A DNA stretch of 64,000 bases from Nitrospirota bacterium (lineage in GTDB: Bacteria > Nitrospirota > Leptospirillia > Leptospirillales > Leptospirillaceae): assembly GCA_027314645.1 (NCBI GenBank), contig DAHVAL010000004.1, forward strand, positions 52,737-116,736. The letters run 5' to 3'. Below are positions 39,673 through 49,201 of the stretch, in pieces. The first letter of the stretch is position 1. Every line of letters starts with the position of its first letter. The notes under the pieces are model-generated. The model was not told the origin of the DNA, did not search any database, and saw only the letters and a list, made by a program, of their open reading frames with translations. The position numbers were made by a program, and so were the translations under genes.

Positions 39673-40412
39673 CGTTGACCCCTTTCATAAGGCCGAAAGA
39701 GAAGGGTCCGGATTTCCTGAACGGCCTCCTGCAATCCGAAAAGAAGCGCCCGGGAGATGATGCTGTGTCCGATATTGACCTCCTCCAAATCAGGAAGAGA
39801 CAGTATCCTTGGAAGATTAAACAGAGTCAATCCGTGACCGGCTGCCACGATAAGGTCCAGTTGTGAGATCATGGCGGCTGCACCCATCAGTCTTTGAAAT
39901 TCGCCAGCCTCCGCATTCGATCCGAACGCCCTCGAAAATGGACCCGTGTGAAGTTCGATTTGATCCGCGCCCGTCTTGGAGGCTTTTTCGATCATCTCCA
40001 GGTCTGGGTCCATAAAAAGGCTGACCCGGATTCCCCGCTCCTTGCAACGCTCGGCGAAGGACCGAACCAGGTTCAGGTAATCGCTTGTGAGGACGAGCCC
40101 TCCTTCGGTTGTGCGTTCGGTTCGCTTTTCCGGAACGAGCGTCACGCGATCGGGGGCGAAGGACAGTGCAATGGACATCATTTCTTCGGTCAAGGCCATT
40201 TCCAGATTGATGGGAAGAGAGGCTGTTTCCCGAAACCGCCGAAGATCGGTTTCGTTGGCGTGGCGCCGGTCCTCACGGACATGAAGGACGATCTGATCCG
40301 CTCCTGCGAGGCGCGCGAGATGTGCGGCCGCAAGCGGGTCGGGGTCGAATTCTCCGCGCGCCTGCCTCAAGGTGGCCACATGATCGATATTGACTCCCAG
40401 GCGAACCGGCAT
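39669..40412 (-). CDS. pdxJ: Pyridoxine 5'-phosphate synthase
   Basis: MPVRLGVNIDHVATLRQARGEFDPDPLAAAHLARLAGADQIVLHVREDRRHANETDL. Confidence 0.96.
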   Translation of the reverse strand: MPVRLGVNIDHVATLRQARGEFDPDPLAAAHLARLAGADQIVLHVREDRRHANETDLRRFRETASLPINLEMALTEEMMSIALSFAPDRVTLVPEKRTERTTEGGLVLTSDYLNLVRSFAERCKERGIRVSLFMDPDLEMIEKASKTGADQIELHTGPFSRAFGSNAEAGEFQRLMGAAAMISQLDLIVAAGHGLTLFNLPRILSLPDLEEVNIGHSIISRALLFGLQEAVQEIRTLLFRPYERGQR

Positions 40413-40426
40413 GCCCGCTCCTGATC

Positions 40427-41755
40427 TCATTCCCGCTCTGGCCCCAGAATGCTGAGGGATCTGTGGGACACCCAATCCTGCTTTCTCGCAATGTGCAGAA
40501 GATCTTCTGTGGTTGTCTCGTCAATCCATCGTTCGAGGGTTTCAGGAGGAAGCTCCTCCCCCCAATAAAGGATATCCCGCCCCATTTTATTCATCCGGGT
40601 CAGGATGGACTCCAGACCGATCAGGAGAGAACTCTTAAGCTGGTTCTTGGCCCTCGTGAGCTCTTCCGAGGTGAGCGGAACCTTTTTCAGGCGGTCTAAT
40701 TCCTCGACAAGGATGGTGATCAACTCTTTCTTCTTCGAAGGTCTGGTCGAGGCCGCAACCCGCACGAGTCCGCCGTCGCGAAATGACTGGGACGTCGAAT
40801 AGATCGAATAGGCAAGCCCCCGTTTCTCCCGAACCTCCTGGAAAAGGCGAGAACTCATGCCCCCTCCTAAATGGAGATTCAGGAGGCGAAGGGCCGTCTG
40901 GTCCCGATCGGCAACCGGCAATCCGGGCATCCCGATGGCCACATGAACTTGTTCAAGGTCTCGGGGGATTTCATGTTCGCGATACACCGGCACGGGAACT
41001 TCCGTCTCCGGCGTCTGGATTTTGTCGGGGGAAAGGTTGGCAAAGGCGGATTCCAATGTTTCCCGGAGTTCAGGCCATTCAAAACGTCCTGAGACCGTCA
41101 AGAACAACGCACCCTGATGATAGTTTTTTCTGAAATAGCCTTGAACCATCTCCCTTGTAAAGCTGGAAACAGAGGATTCCGTTCCAAGAATCGGAAGCGC
41201 CAAGGGATGCCTTCCAAAATGGGCTTCGTAAAGCTGTTGAGTCACGGCGTCTTCCGGATCGTCCTGGGATTCTGCGATTTCTTCAATCACGACCCCTTTT
41301 TCTCGGACCATTTCTTCTTGGTCAAAGATGGACCGTGTGAGCAAATCTCCCAAGAGAGCCGCCGCGCGGGACCCGTTTTCGGAAAGAACATGCGCATAAA
41401 AACAGGTCATCTCCTGGGAGGTAAAGGCATTCATCTCGCCACCAAGGAGGTCCATCTCATTGGCGATCTGATGGGCGGATCGCGAGAGCGTCCCTTTAAA
41501 GCACATATGTTCGAGAAAGTGCGTCATTCCGGCTTCTTCGGCCGTTTCGTAACGTGATCCTGCCCGCACCCAAGCGCCTATCGCCACCGAGCGGGTCGTT
41601 GATACGGGGTCGCAATACACCGTGACGCCATTTCCAAGGGTCTGTTTGATATAGGGCACGTCGGATCTTTCTGAAGGCGTTCGGGCCTGAATAGGGTTCA
41701 GGGTTCTCTCCAAGATGAGTTCCCAAAGAAGGCCAGAAATCTCACGGAGACTCAA
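40427..41755 (-). CDS. M16 family zinc metallopeptidase
   Basis: HFLEH inverted zinc motif (AGMTHFLEHMCFKGT) and GLAYSIYSTSQSF region. Confidence 0.94.
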   Translation of the reverse strand: MSLREISGLLWELILERTLNPIQARTPSERSDVPYIKQTLGNGVTVYCDPVSTTRSVAIGAWVRAGSRYETAEEAGMTHFLEHMCFKGTLSRSAHQIANEMDLLGGEMNAFTSQEMTCFYAHVLSENGSRAAALLGDLLTRSIFDQEEMVREKGVVIEEIAESQDDPEDAVTQQLYEAHFGRHPLALPILGTESSVSSFTREMVQGYFRKNYHQGALFLTVSGRFEWPELRETLESAFANLSPDKIQTPETEVPVPVYREHEIPRDLEQVHVAIGMPGLPVADRDQTALRLLNLHLGGGMSSRLFQEVREKRGLAYSIYSTSQSFRDGGLVRVAASTRPSKKKELITILVEELDRLKKVPLTSEELTRAKNQLKSSLLIGLESILTRMNKMGRDILYWGEELPPETLERWIDETTTEDLLHIARKQDWVSHRSLSILGPERE

Positions 41756-41847
41756 AATTCAATTACTGGCTATGTGAAGCGTTGAGTCCGTATATTTGTT
41801 TAAGCGGAAGGGATCATCCGATCCCCGAAAGGACATCTTCACAGAAA

Positions 41848-41872
41848 GGGTGGCGCCATTCAGCGGCCACCC
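41848..41872 (-). terminator. Possible terminator/hairpin downstream of the 40-aa microprotein ORF
   Basis: GGGTGGC/GCCACCC 7-bp stem; only a short T tract follows. Confidence 0.35.
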
Positions 41873-41945
41873 CCTGCAAAAGAAGAATAGAATAAATGCT
41901 GAGAAAAATCACCGGAAAATAGCCGGAGACCCGATTACTCGGAAA

Positions 41946-42068
41946 TCAGTGGGACCCTTGAGGAAGGAAAAAAGGGAGGTTTCCAACATACGACGCCAGG
42001 CTTCCCCAAACGATCGCCATCACAATGGCAACAACCACCAAACCCGCAGCACCCTTGTTTACATCCAT
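41946..42068 (-). CDS. Putative 40-aa single-TM microprotein
   Basis: MDVNKGAAGLVVVAIVMAIVWGSLASYVGNLPFFLPQGSH; AGGAGG 8 nt upstream of ATG; below the ORF-track length cutoff. Confidence 0.6.
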   Translation of the reverse strand: MDVNKGAAGLVVVAIVMAIVWGSLASYVGNLPFFLPQGSH

Positions 42069-42177
42069 CGTCATCTCCTCCTAAATGAATGCCATTCCTT
42101 TCCCCCAGAGGGGAAAGCCTTTCCCAAGCTTATCGTGCATCGAGAGGGAGGGATAAAACACAAATAAACCCTCAAAA

Positions 42178-42265
42178 GATTCAGGCGCTCCCCATTATTG
42201 CAAACCACTTTTTAAAAAACAAGATGTGTTTTGCAAAGGGCAAAGAAAACCAAAACGCCTGAATC
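42178..42265. repeat. 88-bp nested inverted-repeat element downstream of pnp
   Basis: Outer arms GATTCAGGCG (42178-42187) / CGCCTGAATC (42256-42265), perfect; inner arms TTGCAAACCAC (42198-42208) / GTGTTTTGCAA (42226-42236), 10/11. Confidence 0.75.
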
Positions 42266-42288
42266 AAGGCCCGTTTAAGGGAGTGGGC

Positions 42289-44424
42289 TCAGTCCTGTTT
42301 TTTGGCAGCGGCGCGTTTTTCCCGCGCCTCGCCTTCCTCCGCGATCGCCTCCTTGCGGGAAAGACGAATCTTTCCTTGGCGATCCACTTCCAAAACCTTG
42401 ACGATGATTTCATCCCCTTCGTTCACAACGTCCGTGACCTTTTCGACCCGGCGAGGTTCGAGTTGGGAAACATGGCACAGACCCGTTGTCCCCGGCATGA
42501 TTTCGACAAACGCGCCATAGTCAGCGATCGTCTTGACCTTGCCGAGATAAATTTTGCCCACTTCCGCCTCGGCCACGATCTGATTGATCATTTCGATCGC
42601 CCTTTTCGCCGCCTCTTCATCTGCCGATGCGACATGGATCAACCCGGAATCCTCGATATCGATCTTGACACCCGTCTTTTCGGTAATGCTCCGGATCATC
42701 TTCCCACCCGGTCCGATCACCTCACGGATTTTGTCCTGCTTCACCTGAATTGTGAGAATGCGGGGCGCAAACGGAGACATGGTGGCCCGCACCGACGGGA
42801 GGGCTTCCTTCATCTTGCCCATGATATGAATCCGGCCTTCTTTCGCCTGATCCAGGGCTTTCTTCATGATTTCAAGGGTGATTCCTTTGATTTTGATGTC
42901 CATCTGAACGGCCGTCACTCCGGCGTCCGTTCCGGTCACCTTGAAATCCATATCCCCAAGGTGATCTTCGATCCCGAGAATATCGGAAAGAATGGCCACC
43001 CGATTCCCTTCCTTGATCAATCCCATCGCAATCCCCGCCACCGGAGCCTTGATCGGGATTCCCGCATCCATCATGGCCAGGGTCCCCCCGCACACTGTGG
43101 CCATGGAGGTCGACCCATTCGACTCGAGGATATCCGACACGAGGCGAATGGAATAGGGAAATTCCTCCTTCGAGGGCAGCACCGGCAAAAGGGCCCTTTC
43201 CGCTAAATTCCCATGTCCGATTTCTCTCCTCCCGGGACCCCGCATAGGCTTGACTTCGCCGACCGAAAAGGCCGGAAAATTATAATGGAGCATGAAGCGC
43301 TTCGTGGACTCTCCTTCCAACGCGTCGATTTTCTGCTCATCTTCCGAGGTGCCTAGCGTCGCCACGGAAAGGCTCTGGGTCTCTCCCCGTGTAAACAGGG
43401 CGGAGCCATGCGTCCGGGGAAGAATTCCCACATCGATCGTGATGGGCCGGATTTCCGTTGTCTTTCTTCCGTCGGCGCGAATTCCACGATCAAGCACCAT
43501 GGCGCGAAGCAATTCACGCTCGAGGTCGTGGAACCCCATGGAAAACTCTTTTTCTTCCAGCGCGTCCTTGAACCCATCCGGAACAAGGGTTCGCGCAAGG
43601 GAATCCCGCACTTCTTGCGTTTTCTCTTCCCGGGCCTTCTTATCGGATAACACAAGAACTGCCGACAAGCCTTCCTTGCCCCCCTTCCGAATCTGGTCCA
43701 TCAGTTCAGGACGGACCGGGACCTGAGGCAACTGCCGCTTGGCCTTCCCAACCCTCTTCTGAAGGGCCAGTTGTGCAGCGATGATCGGCTGACAGGCTGC
43801 ATGAGCGTTTCTAATGGCTTCCAGGAACAGGTCTTCAGACACTTCAGAGGCCTTCCCTTCCACCATCATGATGGCATCGGCGGTTCCGGCGACAACGAGG
43901 TCGATAATCGACTTTTCCTGCTGCTCAAGGTCCGGATTGATGACGAACTGCCCGTCGATATACCCGACTCGGACAGCTCCAAGAGGATCATGAAAGGGAA
44001 TGTCGGAGATCGTCAGAGCCGCAGAGGCCGCGACGACAGACATGACGTCGGTGACCCCGCCCCGATCCGCGGAGACGACGGAGGCGATGACCTGGGTATC
44101 GTAATAAAACCCCTCTGGAAACAGTGGGCGGATAGGACGATCAACCAACCGGCTGTTGAGAATTTCCCTTTCCGAAGGTTTCCCTTCCCTCTTGAAGAAC
44201 CCCCCGGGAATTTTTCCGGCCGCATAAGCACGTTCCTGGTAGTCGACTGTCAAGGGAAGGAAGTCGGTTCCAGGTTTAATGACCTTGGCTGCGACTGCAG
44301 TTGCGATAATCACAGTTCCTTCGACCCAAAGAACCACGGCCCCATCCGCTTGGCGGGCCATTCTGCCTGTTTCAATTCCGACCGTCTTTCCGCCGACGGT
44401 CAATTCCACAATCTCTGGTTTCAT
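42289..44424 (-). CDS. pnp: Polyribonucleotide nucleotidyltransferase
   Basis: Two RNase PH domains, KH (IREVIGPGGKMIRSITEKTGVKIDIEDSGLIHVAS) and S1 (GKVKTIADYGAFVEIMPGTTGLCHVS). Confidence 0.97.
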   Translation of the reverse strand: MKPEIVELTVGGKTVGIETGRMARQADGAVVLWVEGTVIIATAVAAKVIKPGTDFLPLTVDYQERAYAAGKIPGGFFKREGKPSEREILNSRLVDRPIRPLFPEGFYYDTQVIASVVSADRGGVTDVMSVVAASAALTISDIPFHDPLGAVRVGYIDGQFVINPDLEQQEKSIIDLVVAGTADAIMMVEGKASEVSEDLFLEAIRNAHAACQPIIAAQLALQKRVGKAKRQLPQVPVRPELMDQIRKGGKEGLSAVLVLSDKKAREEKTQEVRDSLARTLVPDGFKDALEEKEFSMGFHDLERELLRAMVLDRGIRADGRKTTEIRPITIDVGILPRTHGSALFTRGETQSLSVATLGTSEDEQKIDALEGESTKRFMLHYNFPAFSVGEVKPMRGPGRREIGHGNLAERALLPVLPSKEEFPYSIRLVSDILESNGSTSMATVCGGTLAMMDAGIPIKAPVAGIAMGLIKEGNRVAILSDILGIEDHLGDMDFKVTGTDAGVTAVQMDIKIKGITLEIMKKALDQAKEGRIHIMGKMKEALPSVRATMSPFAPRILTIQVKQDKIREVIGPGGKMIRSITEKTGVKIDIEDSGLIHVASADEEAAKRAIEMINQIVAEAEVGKIYLGKVKTIADYGAFVEIMPGTTGLCHVSQLEPRRVEKVTDVVNEGDEIIVKVLEVDRQGKIRLSRKEAIAEEGEAREKRAAAKKQD

Positions 44425-44468
44425 GCTTGATTATTCCTTTCCGATGACGGATCCTCGTCATGACTCAT

Positions 44469-44560
44469 AAAAAAATACGGGTTCCAGTCGGTCGTAAAAT
44501 CGACTTTCAGATTTTCCGAACTCCTCTTGGAAGTCGGCTTAACGCCCTTCTGAAACCCGT
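44469..44560 (-). ncRNA. Predicted multi-branched RNA structure/terminator between rpsO and pnp
   Basis: Outer stem ACGGGTTTCAG/CTGGAACCCGT (11 bp, one G-U) enclosing two hairpins (CCGACTTCC-AAGA-GGAGTTCGG; GTCG-ATTTTA-CGAC) and followed by ATTTTTTT. Confidence 0.6.
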
Positions 44561-44569
44561 TTTTCTGTA

Positions 44570-44839
44570 TTATCGGCGCAATCCAAGACGCTTGATCAGC
44601 TCTTGATATTTGGCAGGGTTTGTCGATTGCAGATACTTCAAATGACGCCTTCTTCTGCTCACCATTAATAGAAGACCACGGCGGGAATGAACATCCTTGG
44701 GAAATTTCTTAAAGTGTTCACCCAGCTGGTTAATCCTCTCGGTCAAAATCGCCACCTGCACTTCGACCGACCCGGTGTCGTTGTTTGAGATCTTGAAGGA
44801 GTTAATGACTTCCTGTTTTTTTTCCTTGCTTAATGCCAT
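44570..44839 (-). CDS. rpsO: 30S ribosomal protein S15
   Basis: [89 protein letters not shown] (89 aa); RBS AAAGGAG 10 nt upstream of ATG. Confidence 0.96.
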   Translation of the reverse strand: MALSKEKKQEVINSFKISNNDTGSVEVQVAILTERINQLGEHFKKFPKDVHSRRGLLLMVSRRRRHLKYLQSTNPAKYQELIKRLGLRR

Positions 44840-45901
44840 GCCTAATAATCTCCTTTTTCCGTTTTCATTGTTTAAGAGGACGCGATCCCCTTTCCAGGAG
44901 CGTCCGTTCGTCTTTCCCTGGGTCGAAGCCATCCGGACCCGGAAAACAAGGATCATTTTCGCAACCGGGACGCCTCCGGGAATTCGAGAGGCCTGTTCTT
45001 CGCTGATTAACGTCTGAGCCAACCCCAACGTTCGCCCACCAATCTCCATTATTCTAATCGTATCCTTTGCCTGAAACAATCCTTCCTTCCGAAAAATCCA
45101 TACACCAGGAATCAGGCTTCCCTTTTGAATGAAAAAAGGAGCATGAGGCAGGACCTCCACGGAAGGAAGCTCGGAAAAAATCTTTTCGGGCCCGAGCAAA
45201 GAGCGGGACAGATCTTCGCCTGTCCATGACCGTTCGATTTCGTCCAAGGGAACGGAGTTTTCAATCGAAAAACTGCCCACAGTAAGCCTCCTCAAACGGC
45301 TCACATGGCCGCCACATCCAAGGCTCTCACCAATTTCACGGGCAAGCACACGAACATACGTCCCCTTGGAACAGTGGACCCTGAGGGTGACAACCGGCCC
45401 GTCCAAAGACATGAGGTCGAGGGAATGAATCGTCACGGGACGGGATGGCCGTTCTGCGCTGATCCCTTTGCGGGCCAATTTATAGAGCGGGACTCCTTGC
45501 TGCTTCACAGCCGAAAACATCGGCGGCGTCTGCAGCCGCTCCCCCACAAACCCTAAAAGGACCTCACGGATTCGATCCTTGACCAACGCCTCCTGAACGG
45601 GAGCCCTGGAAAGGACCTTCCCCTCGCTGTCGTCCGTATCGGTCGTGACCCCCAGGGTAATATCGAACTCGTAAGACTTGTCATGGGCCTGGATAAACCC
45701 TGACATCTTCGTGGCTTCACCGATAAAAATCGGCAAAAGTCCGGACGCCAAGGGATCCAGTGTTCCTCCGTGGCCGATCCTTTCAATGCCGGATTTGCGC
45801 CGAAGCTTGTCGACAATATCATGGGAGGTGGGTCCCATCGGCTTGTCGACGAGAAGCACCCCGGAAATATGGGACGCCTCAGGTTCCTGAAAAAAGGTCA
45901 C
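44840..45901 (-). CDS. truB: tRNA pseudouridine synthase B; reading frame continues into rpsO without a stop
   Basis: [50 protein letters not shown] track 44570..45901 is one 443-aa frame including S15. Confidence 0.95.
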
Positions 45902-46263
45902 TCTTCTCCATCCTCCGACTCCTTTCCTTCAAGGAGCCTTTCGATTCTGTCGAGTGCGTTTTCTTCGGCATCCTCGACAAAATTGAGTTCAGGAATATAT
46001 TTGATGCGGATTCGACTGGCCAGCTCTTTACGAAGAGTCCCGCGATACCGAGTGAATGCCTCCTGGAAGGCGCCTGGATCTTCACCGGGGAAGACCCGAA
46101 AAAAAACGGTGGCTTTCCTGATATCGCTGGAGAGGGCGACACGGGTGATTGTCGCGCGCGATAGACGAGGTTCCTTGGAAAACCTGGAAAGGATGACCGC
46201 CAGAATTTCATGGATTTCAGAAGAAACCCTGTCAGCCCGACGAAATCCGGAATCCCTTTTCAC
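45898..46263 (-). CDS. rbfA: Ribosome-binding factor A
   Basis: [57 protein letters not shown] start overlaps the upstream stop (GTGA). Confidence 0.88.
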   Translation of the reverse strand: MKRDSGFRRADRVSSEIHEILAVILSRFSKEPRLSRATITRVALSSDIRKATVFFRVFPGEDPGAFQEAFTRYRGTLRKELASRIRIKYIPELNFVEDAEENALDRIERLLEGKESEDGEE

Positions 46264-46580
46264 AAAAACTCCTGATGGGAGTCGCTCAATTCCAACTCGG
46301 GGAGAGAGGAGACCGTGTCGACAATTTTTCCGAAGACCCTCACCTGAACCACGGGGTCTTCGGAAATCATCACCGCTTCCACCACGGCTCGTTGCCAAAG
46401 ATCATGATACCCCGTTTCAGCAATGGAGACGGGGTACCGTTCGCGGATTCTTGCCAGGAGGCCTGAAAGAATCTGTCTCTTTTCCTTCAGGGAGTGGACG
46501 GTGGGAAAATGAAGGATCAGAATGAGATGCCCTATCTGGGAGCGCTTTTCGGGATTCTTTTCATGTCGTGATCGTTTCAA
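46260..46580 (-). CDS. DUF503 family protein (YlxP-like)
   Basis: LILHFPTVHSLKEKRQILSGLLARIRERYPVSIAETGYHDLWQRAVVEAVMIS, in the usual infB-rbfA position. TTG start at 46580 is tentative. Confidence 0.78.
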   Translation of the reverse strand: MKRSRHEKNPEKRSQIGHLILILHFPTVHSLKEKRQILSGLLARIRERYPVSIAETGYHDLWQRAVVEAVMISEDPVVQVRVFGKIVDTVSSLPELELSDSHQEFL

Positions 46581-49182
46581 GCTTGCCCGCAATCTTTTCC
46601 TGAATAAAGCATTCGATGAGATCTCCGACCTTGATGTCCCGGAAATTCTCGATCGAAATTCCACACTCATACCCAGCGGCAACTTCACGTACGTCATCCT
46701 TGAACCGTTTCAGGGCCTCGATCTTCCCTTCATAAACCACGGTGCCTTCCCGGATAAGTTTCAGAACGGTTCCTGCCCGCTGGATGATCCCCTCAGAGAC
46801 ATAGCACCCTGCGACCATGCCAACGCGACTGATGTTGTATACTTGGCGGACTTCCGCACGGCCAATAAACTTTTCGCGGATGGTGGGGGAGAGCATGCCT
46901 TCCATCGCCTTACGAATATCCTCGACGGCGTCATATATGACCGAATAGAATTTCATCTCGACCTTCTCGCGCTCTGCGAGAGCCAGTGCCTTCGGCTCTG
47001 GACGGACATTGAATCCGAAAATCACGGCATTCGACGCTTGAGCCAGGAGAACATCGGTCTCCCTGATTCCTCCAACCCCTTCATGGATAAACCGGACACG
47101 GACCTTTTTGTTTTCCAGTTTTCCAATGGCTTGCCGAATCGGCTCGATGGATCCTTGAACGTCGACCTTAAGAATCAGATTCAGTTCCTTGATGATTCCC
47201 TCTTCGATTTGCGAATAAAGATCCTCGAGTGTCACCTTTTTATTCTGAAGAAGAAGAGCCGCCCTCTGCCGGGCTTGTCTGGCCATCGCAACCTGACGCC
47301 CGAGCTTTTCGTCCTCGACGGCGATGAAGACATCCCCTGGTTGCGGCATCCCATCAAGACCGATCACCTCCGCCGAATGTGACGGCGTCACCTCCGACAC
47401 GCGGTGACCGAAAGGATCGGTCAGGCTGCGGACCCTGCCTACCTGAGCTCCGAGAACAAGAAAATTCCCCACCTTCAACGTCCCCTTCTGAACGAGGACT
47501 GAAGCGACAATCCCTCTTCCCTTGTCCAGCCGTGATTCGATCACGAGTCCACGGGCCCGACGATTCGGGTTTGCTTTCAGATCGAGGACATCGGCCTGCA
47601 AAAGGATCATTTCGAGAAGGAGATCGAGTCCGATGCGTTTCTTGGCAGAGACCGGACAATAAATCGTCGATCCTCCCCATTCTTCAGGAGTAAGTCCGTA
47701 TTCAGAAAGGGCTTGCTTTACCCGATCCGGATTGGCTTCGGGTTTGTCAATTTTATTAATCGCCACAACGATAGGAACGTCGGCGGCTCTGGCATGGTTG
47801 ATTGCCTCAATCGTCTGGGGCATGACTCCATCGTCTGCCGCGACCACGAGGACGACCACATCAGTCGCCTGCGCGCCTCGAGCCCGCATTGCCGTAAACG
47901 CTTCATGTCCGGGAGTATCAAGAAAAGTGATATCGCGTCCATTGATCGCAACGGTGTAGGCCCCGATATGCTGCGTGATTCCCCCTGCCTCTCCTTCCGC
48001 CACTTTGCTTTTCCTGATTGCATCAAGCAATGACGTCTTTCCGTGATCGGTATGCCCCATGATCGTCACGACAGGCGGTCGGGAGAGGAGATCTTCTTCC
48101 GAATCTCCCGTTTCCCCAAGGATCGATTCTTCCGGTTCTTCCTGCTGGATTTCCACTGAAATTCCAAGTTGTTCTGCAACAAGCAAGGCCGCCTCAGGGT
48201 CGATCGGCTCCGTGATCGTCGCCATCACCCCCATGGCCATGAGCCGCATAATCACGTCCTGGACTTTTACCCCCAGACGGTCAGAAAACTCTTTGATGCT
48301 TGTTCCGGCCTCGATCCGAATGGATTTCTTCCGCGCTTTCGTCCCGTCCACCGCGGGAAAATTATTTTTTGAATCCGCTCCCCCTTTACTTCTTTTCTTG
48401 CTGGAGGGAGGTTTCTTGAAAATTGGACGCGAAAATGCTGGGCGCGACGAGGAAAGAGATTCCGGGGGAGCTCCTGGAGCCACCACCCGATGGACCGGTG
48501 CCGAAGGGGCCGGGGGCTTTGCGAGAGGCTGCTCCTTTTCCCCTGTTTCGTCCAGATCGACAAAATCTTCTTCCTTCAGCATATGAAGGCGGTCAAGTTT
48601 CTGGTTTTTTTCACGCGTCACTTTTCCGACGCGGCCCCGCTTTTCTGCGGCAGCTCCCCGATCGCGCCCGGCCCCTTTTTCTTTTTCCCCGGCCTCTTTG
48701 GCCAAGGGAGAGAGAGGTGGCGGCATCCCGGGGGGGAACGTTTTTTTCGCAGACGCATCTTGTGTCAGCCCTTCAAGCGGAATTCGTGGAAGGACGGATT
48801 CTGGAGAAAGGGAAGATTCGCCCTGCGGGACTTCGACGGACGGCCCCTTCGAAGGAACCCCCCCGGACTCCCTGGAAATCTCAACCCCCTCCAAAGATTC
48901 TTTGAGTGTTATCTCTGATTCGGTGGGTGAAAGACCTTCTTGCGTTGACGGACCAGTCTCTGCATGAGAAATTTCCGCGGCGGCTTTCTTCTTGATCAGA
49001 ATGGGCTTTTTGGGACCCTCGGGAGCTTCTTCTCCCTTTTTGACCTTCTGCCGCACGATCGCAACGGTCCTCTCATCCAAGGTTGCCATATGCGTCGGGG
49101 CATGGATTCCCCATAGCTTGAGCTTGGAAACGAGGACTTTGCTTTCCATCTTCAATTCGCGAGCCAGTTCATAAACCTTCAA
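46561..49182 (-). CDS. infB: Translation initiation factor IF-2
   Basis: [71 protein letters not shown]. Confidence 0.97.
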   Translation of the reverse strand: MKVYELARELKMESKVLVSKLKLWGIHAPTHMATLDERTVAIVRQKVKKGEEAPEGPKKPILIKKKAAAEISHAETGPSTQEGLSPTESEITLKESLEGVEISRESGGVPSKGPSVEVPQGESSLSPESVLPRIPLEGLTQDASAKKTFPPGMPPPLSPLAKEAGEKEKGAGRDRGAAAEKRGRVGKVTREKNQKLDRLHMLKEEDFVDLDETGEKEQPLAKPPAPSAPVHRVVAPGAPPESLSSSRPAFSRPIFKKPPSSKKRSKGGADSKNNFPAVDGTKARKKSIRIEAGTSIKEFSDRLGVKVQDVIMRLMAMGVMATITEPIDPEAALLVAEQLGISVEIQQEEPEESILGETGDSEEDLLSRPPVVTIMGHTDHGKTSLLDAIRKSKVAEGEAGGITQHIGAYTVAINGRDITFLDTPGHEAFTAMRARGAQATDVVVLVVAADDGVMPQTIEAINHARAADVPIVVAINKIDKPEANPDRVKQALSEYGLTPEEWGGSTIYCPVSAKKRIGLDLLLEMILLQADVLDLKANPNRRARGLVIESRLDKGRGIVASVLVQKGTLKVGNFLVLGAQVGRVRSLTDPFGHRVSEVTPSHSAEVIGLDGMPQPGDVFIAVEDEKLGRQVAMARQARQRAALLLQNKKVTLEDLYSQIEEGIIKELNLILKVDVQGSIEPIRQAIGKLENKKVRVRFIHEGVGGIRETDVLLAQASNAVIFGFNVRPEPKALALAEREKVEMKFYSVIYDAVEDIRKAMEGMLSPTIREKFIGRAEVRQVYNISRVGMVAGCYVSEGIIQRAGTVLKLIREGTVVYEGKIEALKRFKDDVREVAAGYECGISIENFRDIKVGDLIECFIQEKIAGKLETITT

Positions 49183-49201
49183 AGAACCATCCCCCTCGTC
49201 T

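Noticed and set aside
42226-43206. 326-aa plus-strand ORF antisense to pnp
   Set aside because: Antisense of the PNPase KH/S1 region; peptide rich in Phe, Asp, His with no motif.
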